Of a stretch of DNA of 33,797 nt, positions 8,563 through 16,322 are shown piece by piece. The stretch comes from Clostridia bacterium (GTDB lineage: Bacteria > Bacillota > Clostridia > Christensenellales > Borkfalkiaceae), in NCBI GenBank assembly GCA_017408045.1, contig JAFQVL010000063.1, forward strand, positions 69,568 to 103,364, in the 5' to 3' direction. The stretch's first letter is position 1; the number at the start of each line of letters is the position of its first letter. Position numbers and translations under genes: made by a program. The notes under the pieces are model-generated. The model was not told where the DNA came from, did not search any database, and worked only from the letters and a program-made list of their open reading frames with translations.

Positions 8563-9537
8563 ATGGAAAAATACATCATTGCAATCGACCTCGGGGGAAT
8601 GAGCGCAAAGGGCGCGATTTTTTCCTTGGAAGGGGTGCTTTTAGAGGAGGATCGTGTAAAGACCTGCGCGGCGTGCGGCTTTGAAGGCACGATGCAGGAT
8701 TTGGCTGTGCTTACCGCAAAACTCGTAGAAAAAGTAGGCGGCACTATGGACGAGGTTGTCGCAATCGGTATGGGCGCTCCCGGTGTTGTGGATAGCAACG
8801 AGGGCGTAATATTGCGTTGGAGCAACTTCGGTTGGGTGAACGCACCGATCGCAGACAGCTTATCGGCTCTGACGGGCAAGCCCGTCTACGTTGCGAACGA
8901 CGCGAACGTTGCGGCGCTTGGCGAATCGAAATTTGGCGCGACGGCAAAATACCAAAGCAGTATACTCCTCACCATCGGCACGGGCGTTGGCGGCGGTATG
9001 GTGTTCGACGGTAAACTAATCGAAGGGTTTAAAAGCGCCGGCGCGGAGCTCGGGCATATCACCATTCGAGAGGGTGGCTTGCCTTGCGCTTGCGGACGTC
9101 GCGGCTGTTATGAAAAGTATGCCTCGGCAACGGCGCTCATTCAGCAGACCCGCGCTGCGATGGCGGAAGATTTGAACAGCGAGATGTGGAAGCTGGTAGA
9201 CGGAAAAATGGAGAAGGTGGACGGCAGGACGGCGTTTGCGGCGGCAAGGCTTGGCGATGAAACGGCGGTAAAGGTCGTTCGTCAATTCGTGGGTTATCTG
9301 TCCGAAGGGATTGCCGACTTCGTCAATATTTTGCGACCGGAGGCAATCGTCTTAGGTGGCGGAATCGCGAATGAAGGAGAGGCTCTCTTTACGCCCCTTC
9401 GCGAAGCGGTCGATGCAAGAACGTATATCGCGATGGATATCGTACCCTTGAAGATCGTCGGTGCAAAATTGGGTAATCGCGCAGGGGTATACGGAGCGTA
9501 CACTTTGGCAAAAAATAAGATGTTAGAGGCAAAATAA
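8563..9537 (+). CDS. ROK-family sugar kinase (glucokinase-like)
   Basis: The 324-residue protein has the N-terminal ATP-binding loop IAIDLGGMSAKGAIF, the sugar-site region NDANVAALGE, GTGVGGGMV, the metal-binding helix ELGHITI, and the ROK zinc motif CACGRRGCYE (Cys175, Cys177, Cys182). Length and motif order match bacterial ROK glucokinases, which phosphorylate glucose with ATP in the cytoplasm. ROK repressors are excluded because no helix-turn-helix precedes the kinase fold. AAGGAG precedes the ATG. A TVP38-type membrane gene follows 23 bases later and probably shares the transcript. Sugar specificity is not certain. Confidence 0.9.
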   Translation: MEKYIIAIDLGGMSAKGAIFSLEGVLLEEDRVKTCAACGFEGTMQDLAVLTAKLVEKVGGTMDEVVAIGMGAPGVVDSNEGVILRWSNFGWVNAPIADSLSALTGKPVYVANDANVAALGESKFGATAKYQSSILLTIGTGVGGGMVFDGKLIEGFKSAGAELGHITIREGGLPCACGRRGCYEKYASATALIQQTRAAMAEDLNSEMWKLVDGKMEKVDGRTAFAAARLGDETAVKVVRQFVGYLSEGIADFVNILRPEAIVLGGGIANEGEALFTPLREAVDARTYIAMDIVPLKIVGAKLGNRAGVYGAYTLAKNKMLEAK

Positions 9538-9560
9538 CCAAAGCAGGTACGTATTAAACG

Positions 9561-10292
9561 ATGACAAAAGAGAGTAAAAAGGCATTGATAAAGCTGTGCA
9601 TATTCGCGCTGGTGATAGGGGCGGTGATTGGGGGATTGTACCTGATCGCACACCTTTTGGGCTGGACGAAGATGACGGAGGAAGAGCTGCAAAGCTGGAT
9701 CGCCTCTACGGGGGCGATTGCGCCGTTGGTGTTCATCTTTGTCAGCTTTGTGCAGGTGACCTTTATTCCCATTCCAGCCGCCGTCACGATTATTGCGGGC
9801 AGCTACTTATTCGGCACTTGGATGGCGTTTGTGTATTCCTATATCGGCGTGATGCTGGGTACGATGCTTGCTTTTGGGCTGGGTAGGTGGATTGGTAGGC
9901 CGTTTGTCGATTGGGTGACGGGCGGAAAAGAAAAGACGGACGAATGGATTGCCAAGCTCAAAGGCAGAGAAAATATTTTACTCTTTTTTATGTTCTTTTT
10001 TCCTGGGTTTCCCGACGATATTTTATGTACGGTGGCGGGGGTGCTGCCCATCTCTTGGTTGGCGTTTTTGATTATGCAGATTTTTACCCGTATCACTTCC
10101 ATTTGGGGTACGTTGCTATTTATGTCCGGGCAGATCATTCCCTTTTCAGGATGGGGGCTGTGGGTCTTAGGCGGCGTTGCCGTCATCGGGATTGCCGCGT
10201 TTATTTTGAGCATGCGATACGCCGACGCGATCAACGCATGGTTTTTACGTTTTGTAGACAAAATTTCTAACTTATTTCGCAAAGATCCTTGA
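9561..10292 (+). CDS. TVP38/TMEM64 (VTT-domain) membrane protein
   Basis: The 243-residue protein has several hydrophobic segments and the VTT/SNARE-associated core at about residues 50-190: FIPIPAAVTIIAGSYLFG, the G-x-x-x-G rich GVMLGTMLAFGLGRWIG, and FFFPGFPDDILCTVAG. Relatives of the DedA/TVP38 superfamily include lipid scramblases and carriers; the function here is unknown. The ribosome binding site is weak (AGG in GCAGGTACG), which fits translation after the ROK kinase gene. Its TGA stop codon lies inside the left arm of the terminator hairpin. Confidence 0.85.
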   Translation: MTKESKKALIKLCIFALVIGAVIGGLYLIAHLLGWTKMTEEELQSWIASTGAIAPLVFIFVSFVQVTFIPIPAAVTIIAGSYLFGTWMAFVYSYIGVMLGTMLAFGLGRWIGRPFVDWVTGGKEKTDEWIAKLKGRENILLFFMFFFPGFPDDILCTVAGVLPISWLAFLIMQIFTRITSIWGTLLFMSGQIIPFSGWGLWVLGGVAVIGIAAFILSMRYADAINAWFLRFVDKISNLFRKDP

Positions 10293-10310
10293 TTTATCAA
10301 GGATTTTTTT
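10285..10310 (+). terminator. terminator overlapping the TVP38 stop codon
   Basis: Stem ATCCTTGA / TCAAGGAT with loop TTTA and a T6 tail. The TGA stop (10290-10292) is part of the left arm. Confidence 0.85.
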
Positions 10311-10320
10311 GTTTCGGCTA

Positions 10321-10349
10321 TTGACAAACGCCCTTTTGTGAATTATAAT
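10321..10349 (+). promoter_or_regulatory. luxS promoter
   Basis: TTGACA (10321-10326), 17-base spacer, TATAAT (10344-10349). Transcription should start near 10356, downstream of the in-frame ATG at 10354, which excludes that ATG as the start. Confidence 0.88.
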
Positions 10350-10355
10350 TATAAT

Positions 10356-10512
10356 GGTGAGATATAGCGCAAGCTGCGCAGATACGGCAAAAAAGCCGCA
10401 CCTGCCTTGTAAACCTTACGTCCATGAGCCGAAACACGCAATATGCTTACAAAAATGCCCTTTTAGCGTGGCGGGTACGCATGGAATCATTACGATAGAA
10501 AAGGAAGAAAAA
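10356..10512 (+). promoter_or_regulatory. structured 5' leader of luxS
   Basis: About 157 bases of untranslated leader hold at least three short hairpins: GCGCA-AGC-TGCGC (10367-10379), CGGC-A6-GCCG (10385-10398) and GCGT-GGCGGGT-ACGC (10466-10480). I do not recognise it as one of the SAM or SAH riboswitch classes. It has no clear terminator before the ATG. A regulatory role is a guess. Confidence 0.4.
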
Positions 10513-10974
10513 ATGCAAAAGATTGCAAGCTTTCAGGTCAATCACGACCTCTTAGAAAAGGGAATGTACGTTTCCCGTATTGACGGGGACGTCATCACCT
10601 ACGATATTCGAATGAAAAAGCCGAACGGCGGCGACTATTTTACCATGAGCGCCGCCCACACCTTAGAGCATTTGTTTGCGACCTACGCCCGCAACAGCGT
10701 TTTTGGCGACAAAGTGATCTACATCGGACCGATGGGGTGCAGAACAGGCTTTTATCTGTTATTGCGGATAAGCGTGGCGTATGCCGACGCGATTACGCTG
10801 GTGCAAGAGGCGATGGCGTTTATCCGTGATTTTGAGGGAGAAATCCCGGGAAATAAAAAAGAGGAATGCGGCAATTATCTCGATCACGATCTTGCAGGCG
10901 CCAAGGCGCTGGGAAAGGAAATGCACGAGGTGCTGAAGAGCTGGCGGGTTGAGGATCTTACATATAAGGGGTGA
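10513..10974 (+). CDS. luxS: S-ribosylhomocysteine lyase LuxS
   Basis: From the ATG at 10513 (AAGGAAG upstream) the protein is 153 residues, the usual LuxS length. It has the metal site HTLEH (His49, His53) and ECGNYLDHDL (Cys119), plus GPMGCRTGFYL with the catalytic Cys76. LuxS cleaves S-ribosylhomocysteine to homocysteine and DPD, the precursor of autoinducer-2, in the activated methyl cycle. The frame is open for 53 more codons upstream, but those precede or coincide with the promoter and lack a ribosome binding site. The next gene begins at or just beyond its stop codon. Confidence 0.96.
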   Translation: MQKIASFQVNHDLLEKGMYVSRIDGDVITYDIRMKKPNGGDYFTMSAAHTLEHLFATYARNSVFGDKVIYIGPMGCRTGFYLLLRISVAYADAITLVQEAMAFIRDFEGEIPGNKKEECGNYLDHDLAGAKALGKEMHEVLKSWRVEDLTYKG

Positions 10975-10979
10975 AAAAT

Positions 10980-11516
10980 TTGGCAAACACGTATTATATT
11001 TCCGACCTACATTTAGGACACGCGAACGTGATTCGGCTCTGCAATCGGCCGTTTGCCTCGGTGGAGGAAATGGACGAGGGACTGATCACCGCTTGGAATA
11101 AAAAGGTGCACAAAAATGACACCGTGTATATTTTGGGGGATTTGATTTATAAATCGGCGCTTGACCCGCAGGAGTATTTGCAGCTGTTAAAGGGAAAAAA
11201 GCATTTAATTTTGGGCAATCACGACAAGAGCTGGGCGCAAAAGGTAGACCTTACCAAATATTTTGAAAGTGTTTCTTCGCTGGCAGAGATCAACACGGGC
11301 AAGGGCACGGCAATTTTGTGCCACTATCCTTTGATGGACCACCGCGCAAAGTATCACATTCACGGACATTTGCATGCAAACGTAGGACAGCCGTTTTGGG
11401 TGTTGATTCGCGGCGACGAAAGGATGTTAAACGCCGGGGTGGACGTCAACGGCTATCAGCCCGTTTCGCTGGAAGAGCTGATCGAAAACAATGCAGTTTT
11501 TAAAAGTTTGCATTAA
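10980..11516 (+). CDS. metallophosphoesterase family protein
   Basis: Motifs of the calcineurin-like family appear in order: ISDLHLGH, GDLI, LGNHDKSW, CHYPL and HIHGHLH, supplying the usual two-metal ligands. At about 178 residues it matches the small single-domain phosphoesterase type. TTG at 10980 is the favoured start because AAGGGG (10966-10971) lies 8 bases upstream and the protein then begins (M)ANTYYISDLHLGH. The alternative is GTG at 10971, overlapping the luxS stop, but its spacing to a ribosome binding site is poor. It probably shares the luxS transcript. Substrate is unknown. Confidence 0.9.
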   Translation: MANTYYISDLHLGHANVIRLCNRPFASVEEMDEGLITAWNKKVHKNDTVYILGDLIYKSALDPQEYLQLLKGKKHLILGNHDKSWAQKVDLTKYFESVSSLAEINTGKGTAILCHYPLMDHRAKYHIHGHLHANVGQPFWVLIRGDERMLNAGVDVNGYQPVSLEELIENNAVFKSLH

Positions 11517-11532
11517 AAATACGGTCGATGCG

Positions 11533-11561
11533 TTGACAAGCGGGGCAAAAAACAGTATAAT
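11533..11561 (+). promoter_or_regulatory. promoter of the uxaC operon
   Basis: TTGACA (11533-11538), 17-base spacer, TATAAT (11556-11561), 46 bases before the uxaC ATG. Confidence 0.9.
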
Positions 11562-11569
11562 AAAAAAGA

Positions 11570-11588
11570 AAAGGAATATAGTTCCTTT
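11570..11588 (+). promoter_or_regulatory. inverted repeat at the uxaC transcription start
   Basis: AAAGGAA-TATAG-TTCCTTT lies just downstream of the -10 box, at or next to the predicted transcription start. It could be an operator for a sugar-acid regulator or a 5' mRNA hairpin. No regulator gene is adjacent. Confidence 0.45.
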
Positions 11589-11607
11589 ATAAGGAGAATA
11601 AAAGCGT

Positions 11608-12999
11608 ATGAGCTATATTAAAGACGAGTTTTTGTTAAAGACAAAAACGGCGCAAAAGCTGTATTTTGGATATGCAAAGGATATGCCGATTTTCGACTAC
11701 CATTGCCACTTACCCGAAAAGCAGATTTTGGAAAACAAGCCCTTCTCGGACGTGTTTGAGATCTGGTTGGCGGGCGACCACTACAAGTGGCGTTTAATGC
11801 GCAACTACGGCGTAGACGAGCGTATGATTACGGGCGACGCATCCAACAAGGAAAAGTTTATTGCGTACTGTAAGACGCTGGGTACGGCGTTTGGCAACCC
11901 CCTGTACCATTGGTCGCAGGTAGAACTCAAAGACTTTTTCAACTGCGAGCTCGAAATCAACGAGGAAAACGCCGAACTGATTTGGGACTGGTGCAACGAG
12001 TACATTCGCTTGAACAACATCACGCCGCAAAAACTGATCGAACAATCGAACGTAAAATACCTGTTTACGACCAACGAAGCGTTTGACGATTTGTCCACCT
12101 TCGAGGCGATCGCAAAGAAGGATTACGCGTTCAAGGTATATCCTGCTTTCCGTGCGGACAAGCTGATGGGCGTAGAGATGGCGGCGTACAACGACTTCAT
12201 TGCAAAGGTAGAGGCGCTCACCACGAAGATTGACGATATGGACGCTTTGGAAAGGGCAATCGAGACCCGTTTGCAGGCGTTCCTTGCGGTGGGCTGTAAG
12301 GCAACCGATATCGCGCTGGAAAACGTATACGAGATTTCCTCTCGCGAGGATGCAGAGGCGGTGTTCAAAAAACGCCGTTCGGGGGCAACCGTTAGCGATA
12401 AAGAGGCAGAGGTATTCAAGGGTTATTTGACCTATTTCCTCTTCAAACTGTATGCAAAATACGGCTTAGCTACCGAATTGCACGTCGGCGCAATGCGCAA
12501 CAACAACACGAAGATGTTTGCGGTGCTTGGCGCAGACACCGGCTTTGATAGCATTTCCGAGTTCAACAGCATTCACAATATGTCCCGTCTGTTCGATAGA
12601 TTGAATAACGAAAACGCTCTGCCTAAGACGATTGTGTTCAACCTGAACCCGAAGATGAACTCGGAGATTATGACGCTGATTGGCTGTTTCCAAGACAGCG
12701 TAGCAAGAGGCAAGCTGCAATTTGGTCCTGCTTGGTGGTTCTTGGATAACAAAGTGGGTATGGAAAGACACCTTGAGGATATGACGGCGACGGGGCACTT
12801 GGGCGCATTCGTTGGCATGCTGACGGACAGCCGTTCGCTTCTTTCCTATCCTCGTCATCACTACTTTAGACGGATTCTTTGCAACTACTTAGGCAATATG
12901 ATGGAAAACGGAGAAATGACCACCGACCTCGCGTTCGTAGGAAAAGTGGTGCAGGATATTTCTTATAACAACGCTGTGGCGTATTTGGAGGTAGAATAA
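11608..12999 (+). CDS. uxaC: glucuronate isomerase UxaC
   Basis: The 463-residue protein has the family length and sequence throughout: FDYHCHLPEKQI at about 31-42, WLAGDHYKWRLMRNYGV, YHWSQVELK, TELHVGAMRNNN, and a C-terminal DSRSLLSYPRHHYFRRILC. UxaC belongs to the amidohydrolase-fold group and isomerises D-glucuronate to D-fructuronate (or galacturonate to tagaturonate) in the cytoplasm. AAGGAG precedes the ATG. It heads an operon with eda (2-base gap) and kdgK. The reductase and dehydratase (UxuB, UxuA) that link its product to KDG are not in this window. Confidence 0.96.
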   Translation: MSYIKDEFLLKTKTAQKLYFGYAKDMPIFDYHCHLPEKQILENKPFSDVFEIWLAGDHYKWRLMRNYGVDERMITGDASNKEKFIAYCKTLGTAFGNPLYHWSQVELKDFFNCELEINEENAELIWDWCNEYIRLNNITPQKLIEQSNVKYLFTTNEAFDDLSTFEAIAKKDYAFKVYPAFRADKLMGVEMAAYNDFIAKVEALTTKIDDMDALERAIETRLQAFLAVGCKATDIALENVYEISSREDAEAVFKKRRSGATVSDKEAEVFKGYLTYFLFKLYAKYGLATELHVGAMRNNNTKMFAVLGADTGFDSISEFNSIHNMSRLFDRLNNENALPKTIVFNLNPKMNSEIMTLIGCFQDSVARGKLQFGPAWWFLDNKVGMERHLEDMTATGHLGAFVGMLTDSRSLLSYPRHHYFRRILCNYLGNMMENGEMTTDLAFVGKVVQDISYNNAVAYLEVE

Positions 13000-13001
13000 A
13001 A

Positions 13002-13562
13002 ATGGATAAACTCATTCCCGTTGTCGTAATTAAAGAACTTTCCGAAACGGAAAAAGTAATGAAAGCGTTGCGTAATCACGGCATCAACTGCGCGGAGATT
13101 ACGTTTAGAACGGCTTGTGCGGCGGAAGCGATTGCGCTTGCGTGCGAGAAATTTCCCGACATGAACGTCGGCGCAGGCACGGTTATCAACGGTGAACAAT
13201 GCGAGGCAGCTTTGCAGGCTGGCGCAAAGTTCATCGTATCCCCCGGCTTGTCCGTAGACGTTGCAAAGATTTGTAAATTCCGCGGCGTGCCTTACTATCC
13301 CGGCTGCGTGACCCCTACGGAGATTATGCAGGCAATCGAGTTGGGTATCAACGTCGTTAAATTCTTCCCCGCAAACGTATACGGCGGCTTGAAGGCTTTG
13401 AAGGCGTTGGCTGCTCCCTTCCCTCAGATTAAGTTTATCCCCACGGGCGGTGTAGACAGAAACAACTTGGACGAATTCCTTGCTTTTGAAAAGGTGTACG
13501 CAGTAGGCGGCAGTTTTATGGTAAAAGAAGCCCTCGATAAGTGGGAAGCGGAAAATAAATAA
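13002..13562 (+). CDS. eda: KDPG/KHG aldolase
   Basis: The 186-residue class I aldolase has EITFRT (Glu32, Arg36), GAGTV, the phosphate-binding SPG, PGCVTPTEI, and VKFFPA with Schiff-base Lys120, then FIPTGGV. It splits 2-keto-3-deoxy-6-phosphogluconate into pyruvate and glyceraldehyde-3-phosphate, the last step of this sugar-acid pathway. It starts 2 bases after the uxaC stop. A palindrome array (13578-13769) follows before kdgK. Length is slightly below the common 200-210, due to a short N-terminus. Confidence 0.94.
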   Translation: MDKLIPVVVIKELSETEKVMKALRNHGINCAEITFRTACAAEAIALACEKFPDMNVGAGTVINGEQCEAALQAGAKFIVSPGLSVDVAKICKFRGVPYYPGCVTPTEIMQAIELGINVVKFFPANVYGGLKALKALAAPFPQIKFIPTGGVDRNNLDEFLAFEKVYAVGGSFMVKEALDKWEAENK

Positions 13563-13577
13563 CATAGTTATTTACAA

Positions 13578-13769
13578 GTGAATTGCCTAGCGGCGTGAAT
13601 TGTTGTAGGACAACGTGAAATGACTTGCGGCGCAAGTCGTGAAAAGCAAGGCTTTGCCTTGCGTTGTGGAACATTCAATAACGACCGTTATAACGGTCAA
13701 TTCACAAAAACGCAGTTTTTAATTCACGACGGTTTACCGTCAATTCACGCGCGGTATCGCGCAATTCAC
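13578..13769. repeat. palindrome array with GTGAATTG-type repeats, between eda and kdgK
   Basis: The left half has the repeat in direct orientation: GTGAATTG at 13578 and 13595, variants GTGAAATG at 13615 and GTGAAAAG at 13639. The right half has it inverted, with AATTCAC at 13699, 13721, 13742 and 13763. Most units are separated by a different hairpin: GTTGT-AGG-ACAAC, ACTTGC-GGC-GCAAGT, GCAAGGC-TTT-GCCTTGC, the perfect palindrome GACCGTTATAACGGTC, AAAAAC-GCA-GTTTTT, GACGGT-TT-ACCGTC and GCGCG-GTAT-CGCGC. No gene lies inside. It has the same design as the arms at 23684-24266. Confidence 0.9.
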
Positions 13770-13796
13770 TTAAAAAAATCATTAGGAGATAATATT

Positions 13797-14816
13797 ATGA
13801 AAGTTATTACTTTGGGCGAATTGATGTTGCGTCTTGCACCTGAGGGCTACACCCGTTTTGTACAGGCAGAAAAATACGGCGCTACCTATGGCGGCGGCGA
13901 AGCGAACGTTGCCGTTTCCCTTGCAAACTACGGCGTAGACGCGGCGTTTGTAAGTAAACTCCCTTCCCACGAAATCGGGCAGGCGGCTGTAAACTCGTTG
14001 AGAAAGTTCGGCGTAGACACCTCGAAAATCGTTCGCGGCGGCGCGCGTGTTGGTATCTACTACCTTGAAAAGGGCGCAAGCCAACGTGCCAGCAAGGTTA
14101 TCTATGACCGTGCAGGCTCTGCATTTGCTCTTTCCAAGACGGAAGAATACGACTGGAATGCAATCTTTGAGGGCGTGGACTGGTTCCACTTTACGGGCAT
14201 CACCCCGGCTCTTGGCGCGAACGTTGCAGAACTCACCGAAGAGGCTTGTAAAGCAGCGAAGGCAAAGGGCGTGAAGATTTCCTGCGACCTCAACTACCGC
14301 AACAAGCTGTGGACGAAGGCAGAGGCTCGCGAAACGATGACCAAGCTCATGAAATACGTAGACGTTCGTATCTCCAACGAGGAAGACGCGCACGACGTAT
14401 TCGGTATCACCGCAGAGGACACCGACGTTACCAGCGGTAAGCTCAATAAGGCTGCTTACGAATCGGTTGCTCGTCAGCTCAAAGACAAGTTCGGATTCCA
14501 GTACGTAGCAATCACCCTTCGTACTTCCCTTTCCGCGAACGACAACAAGTGGGCAGGTATGCTGTACGACGGCGAAAAGGCGTACTTCTCTAAGGAATAC
14601 TTGATGCACATCGTGGACCGTGTAGGCGGCGGCGATTCCTTCGGCGGCGGCTTGATTTATGCGCTCTTGAACGGTTATGATTGCCAGAATGCAATCGAGT
14701 TTGCGGTAGCGGCAAGCTGCTTGAAGCACTCTATCGAAGGGGACTACAACATGGTTTCCGTAGACGAAGTGAAGAAGCTCGCCGGCGGCGACGCAAGCGG
14801 ACGCGTACAAAGATAA
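13797..14816 (+). CDS. kdgK: 2-keto-3-deoxygluconate kinase (PfkB family)
   Basis: The 339-residue protein starts MKVITLGELMLRLAP at the ATG at 13797, with AGGAG 8 bases upstream. An earlier in-frame start would run through the palindrome array and is rejected. PfkB features are the N-terminal GGGEANVAVSLANYG and the C-terminal DRVGGGDSFGGG, with Asp280 as likely catalytic base and the anion hole in GGGD. It phosphorylates KDG to KDPG, the substrate of the eda product two positions upstream. Specificity for KDG rests on the operon and close overall similarity; other ribokinase-family sugars are possible. Confidence 0.92.
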   Translation: MKVITLGELMLRLAPEGYTRFVQAEKYGATYGGGEANVAVSLANYGVDAAFVSKLPSHEIGQAAVNSLRKFGVDTSKIVRGGARVGIYYLEKGASQRASKVIYDRAGSAFALSKTEEYDWNAIFEGVDWFHFTGITPALGANVAELTEEACKAAKAKGVKISCDLNYRNKLWTKAEARETMTKLMKYVDVRISNEEDAHDVFGITAEDTDVTSGKLNKAAYESVARQLKDKFGFQYVAITLRTSLSANDNKWAGMLYDGEKAYFSKEYLMHIVDRVGGGDSFGGGLIYALLNGYDCQNAIEFAVAASCLKHSIEGDYNMVSVDEVKKLAGGDASGRVQR

Positions 14817-14842
14817 TCAAAAAATATTTAAACGCAGACATG

Positions 14843-14874
14843 GTACTCCCAAATTCGCTTTGGGAGTACTTTTT
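14843..14874 (+). terminator. terminator after kdgK
   Basis: Stem GTACTCCCAAA / TTTGGGAGTAC with loop TTCGC, followed by T5. Confidence 0.92.
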
Positions 14875-14911
14875 CTTTTCTTGGCGGTGTAAACTTTTCG
14901 TGTCTTGGGCA

Positions 14912-14917
14912 TATAAT
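14912..14917 (+). promoter_or_regulatory. -10 box of the ferritin-like gene
   Basis: TATAAT 32 bases before the ATG. The -35 region (TGTAAA or GTAAAC) is weak. AAGGAGG at 14935-14941 gives a strong ribosome binding site. Confidence 0.55.
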
Positions 14918-14949
14918 AACTACGGAGCAAAAAAAAGGAGGAGAAAAAT

Positions 14950-16227
14950 ATGAATCCGTTTCATGAAAGCCCAAAGCCCATTTGCAAAAGTCTGCAAAGT
15001 TTTCAAGAGATGTATCCCGAGGCGTACAACAAAATGGAGGTTGACCCGTATACCAAAACCCGTATTATCTTAATGAACGGTACGGAATTTGAGGCAAATT
15101 GGTTTTCCCATCAATTCCAAAGGCACACGGACGATAACGATCTTCGGCGAGAGCTTGCCTTAGCGCGTGAGGTGGAAAAACAGCAGCAGCTGAAAATATC
15201 TCTGCTCAAGCCCTGCACGGAAAGCGCGTTAGAGCATACCATAGGCTACGAACAGTTGGCGGTAGACTTGACCGCAGAGCTTGCGAAAAGAGAGCCCGAT
15301 TGCTACGTCAAAAAGGCGTTTGATTTTGCGCTTTTAGAGGACTTTGACCATTTGTATCGCTACGCCAACCAGCTGGAAATGGAGCAGGGTGTGCAGGCGG
15401 AACGTTTGGTGGGCAGATACACGGAGATTATGCCGGGGCGGCCGACGATCGCGCATCACCGTTTCCCTAAAGACAATATCCGTCGGTGTATCGACAGCAA
15501 GACTGCCGACAAGCAGACGGTGCTTTCCACGATGATTATCACGGCGGCAGAGCAGCAGACGATGAACTACTATATGAACATCACGAACTTTGCTAAGAAC
15601 GACGCTTCGCGCAGGCTGTATCAGGAGATTGCTTTGGTCGAAGAGGAGCACGTCAGCCACTACGGCTCTTTGATGGACCCGAACGCGACGTGGCTGGAAA
15701 TGCTTTTGTGGCACGAATACGTGGAATGTTATCTGTACTGGTCGTGCTATATGACGGAAACGGATGCGTACGTCAAGCAGCTTTGGGAGCAGAACTTTGA
15801 AATGGAACTTGCCCACTTGCATAAGGCGGCTGAACTTTTGAAAAAGTACGAGGGCAAAGAATGGCAGCAGGTCATTCCCGACGGAAACTTCCCCAAGCCG
15901 TTATCCTTACACGAAAATATCGGGTACGTCAGGGATATTTTAGGCAGCACGGTGCAGTATACGACGGTGAAAGAGGATTACGAGAAAGTGGACGCTTTGC
16001 CGTCCGACGCGGATTTTTATTTCTTCCAAAAGACGATTGCGCCCAGCGTGGCTTGCGTACCGTCCCACAACGTCATCAACAACCACATTCGGCGTTGTGG
16101 AAAGGACTACCGCTATGAAACCAAGCCCAACCCGATACGCGAGCTTCGCTGCCGTACAGAGGATAATACCGACGTAGGCAGAAAGCCGGGCGCAGCGCCG
16201 TCTACGGGTTTTATCTGCAACGATTAA
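14950..16227 (+). CDS. ferritin-like-fold protein of unknown function
   Basis: The 425-residue, mostly helical protein has Glu/His-rich helices at about 95-110 (EHTIGYEQLAVDL), 122-142 (FALLEDFDHLYRYANQLE), 195-212, 225-241 (IALVEEEHVSHYGSLM) and 253-268 (LWHEYVECYLYWSCY). Paired Glu and His in these helices resemble di-iron ferritin/rubrerythrin-type proteins, but the protein is larger and has no rubredoxin domain. The C-terminal 100 residues contain several scattered Cys. It is a single-gene unit between terminators. An oxygen- or metal-handling role is inferred from the fold only. Confidence 0.6.
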   Translation: MNPFHESPKPICKSLQSFQEMYPEAYNKMEVDPYTKTRIILMNGTEFEANWFSHQFQRHTDDNDLRRELALAREVEKQQQLKISLLKPCTESALEHTIGYEQLAVDLTAELAKREPDCYVKKAFDFALLEDFDHLYRYANQLEMEQGVQAERLVGRYTEIMPGRPTIAHHRFPKDNIRRCIDSKTADKQTVLSTMIITAAEQQTMNYYMNITNFAKNDASRRLYQEIALVEEEHVSHYGSLMDPNATWLEMLLWHEYVECYLYWSCYMTETDAYVKQLWEQNFEMELAHLHKAAELLKKYEGKEWQQVIPDGNFPKPLSLHENIGYVRDILGSTVQYTTVKEDYEKVDALPSDADFYFFQKTIAPSVACVPSHNVINNHIRRCGKDYRYETKPNPIRELRCRTEDNTDVGRKPGAAPSTGFICND

Positions 16228-16231
16228 CGAT

Positions 16232-16262
16232 AAAAGCCTTCCAAAAACGGAAGGCTTTTTTA
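16232..16262 (+). terminator. terminator after the ferritin-like gene
   Basis: Stem AAAAGCCTTCC / GGAAGGCTTTT with loop AAAAAC and a T tail. Confidence 0.9.
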
Positions 16263-16267
16263 TAAAT

Positions 16268-16292
16268 AAAAAACCACGCAAACGGCGTGGTT
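16268..16292 (-). terminator. terminator of the XRE gene
   Basis: On the minus strand, AACCACGC / GCGTGGTT (loop CGTTT) is followed by a T-rich run. It lies just past the XRE stop codon. Confidence 0.75.
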
Positions 16293-16322
16293 AAAAGGCT
16301 AATAATAAAATAAGATTCTTTG

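Noticed and set aside
10354-10512. 53-residue N-terminal extension of LuxS
   Set aside because: It starts at the promoter's -10 region without a ribosome binding site; LuxS proteins begin at MQKIASF-like sequence.
13620-13796. N-terminal extension of KdgK
   Set aside because: It translates the palindrome array. The ATG at 13797 has a good ribosome binding site and matches the family start.
13782-14810. 342-codon minus-strand frame opposite kdgK
   Set aside because: It lies entirely opposite a clear PfkB kinase gene, has no ribosome binding site and no recognisable domain; it is an antisense shadow.
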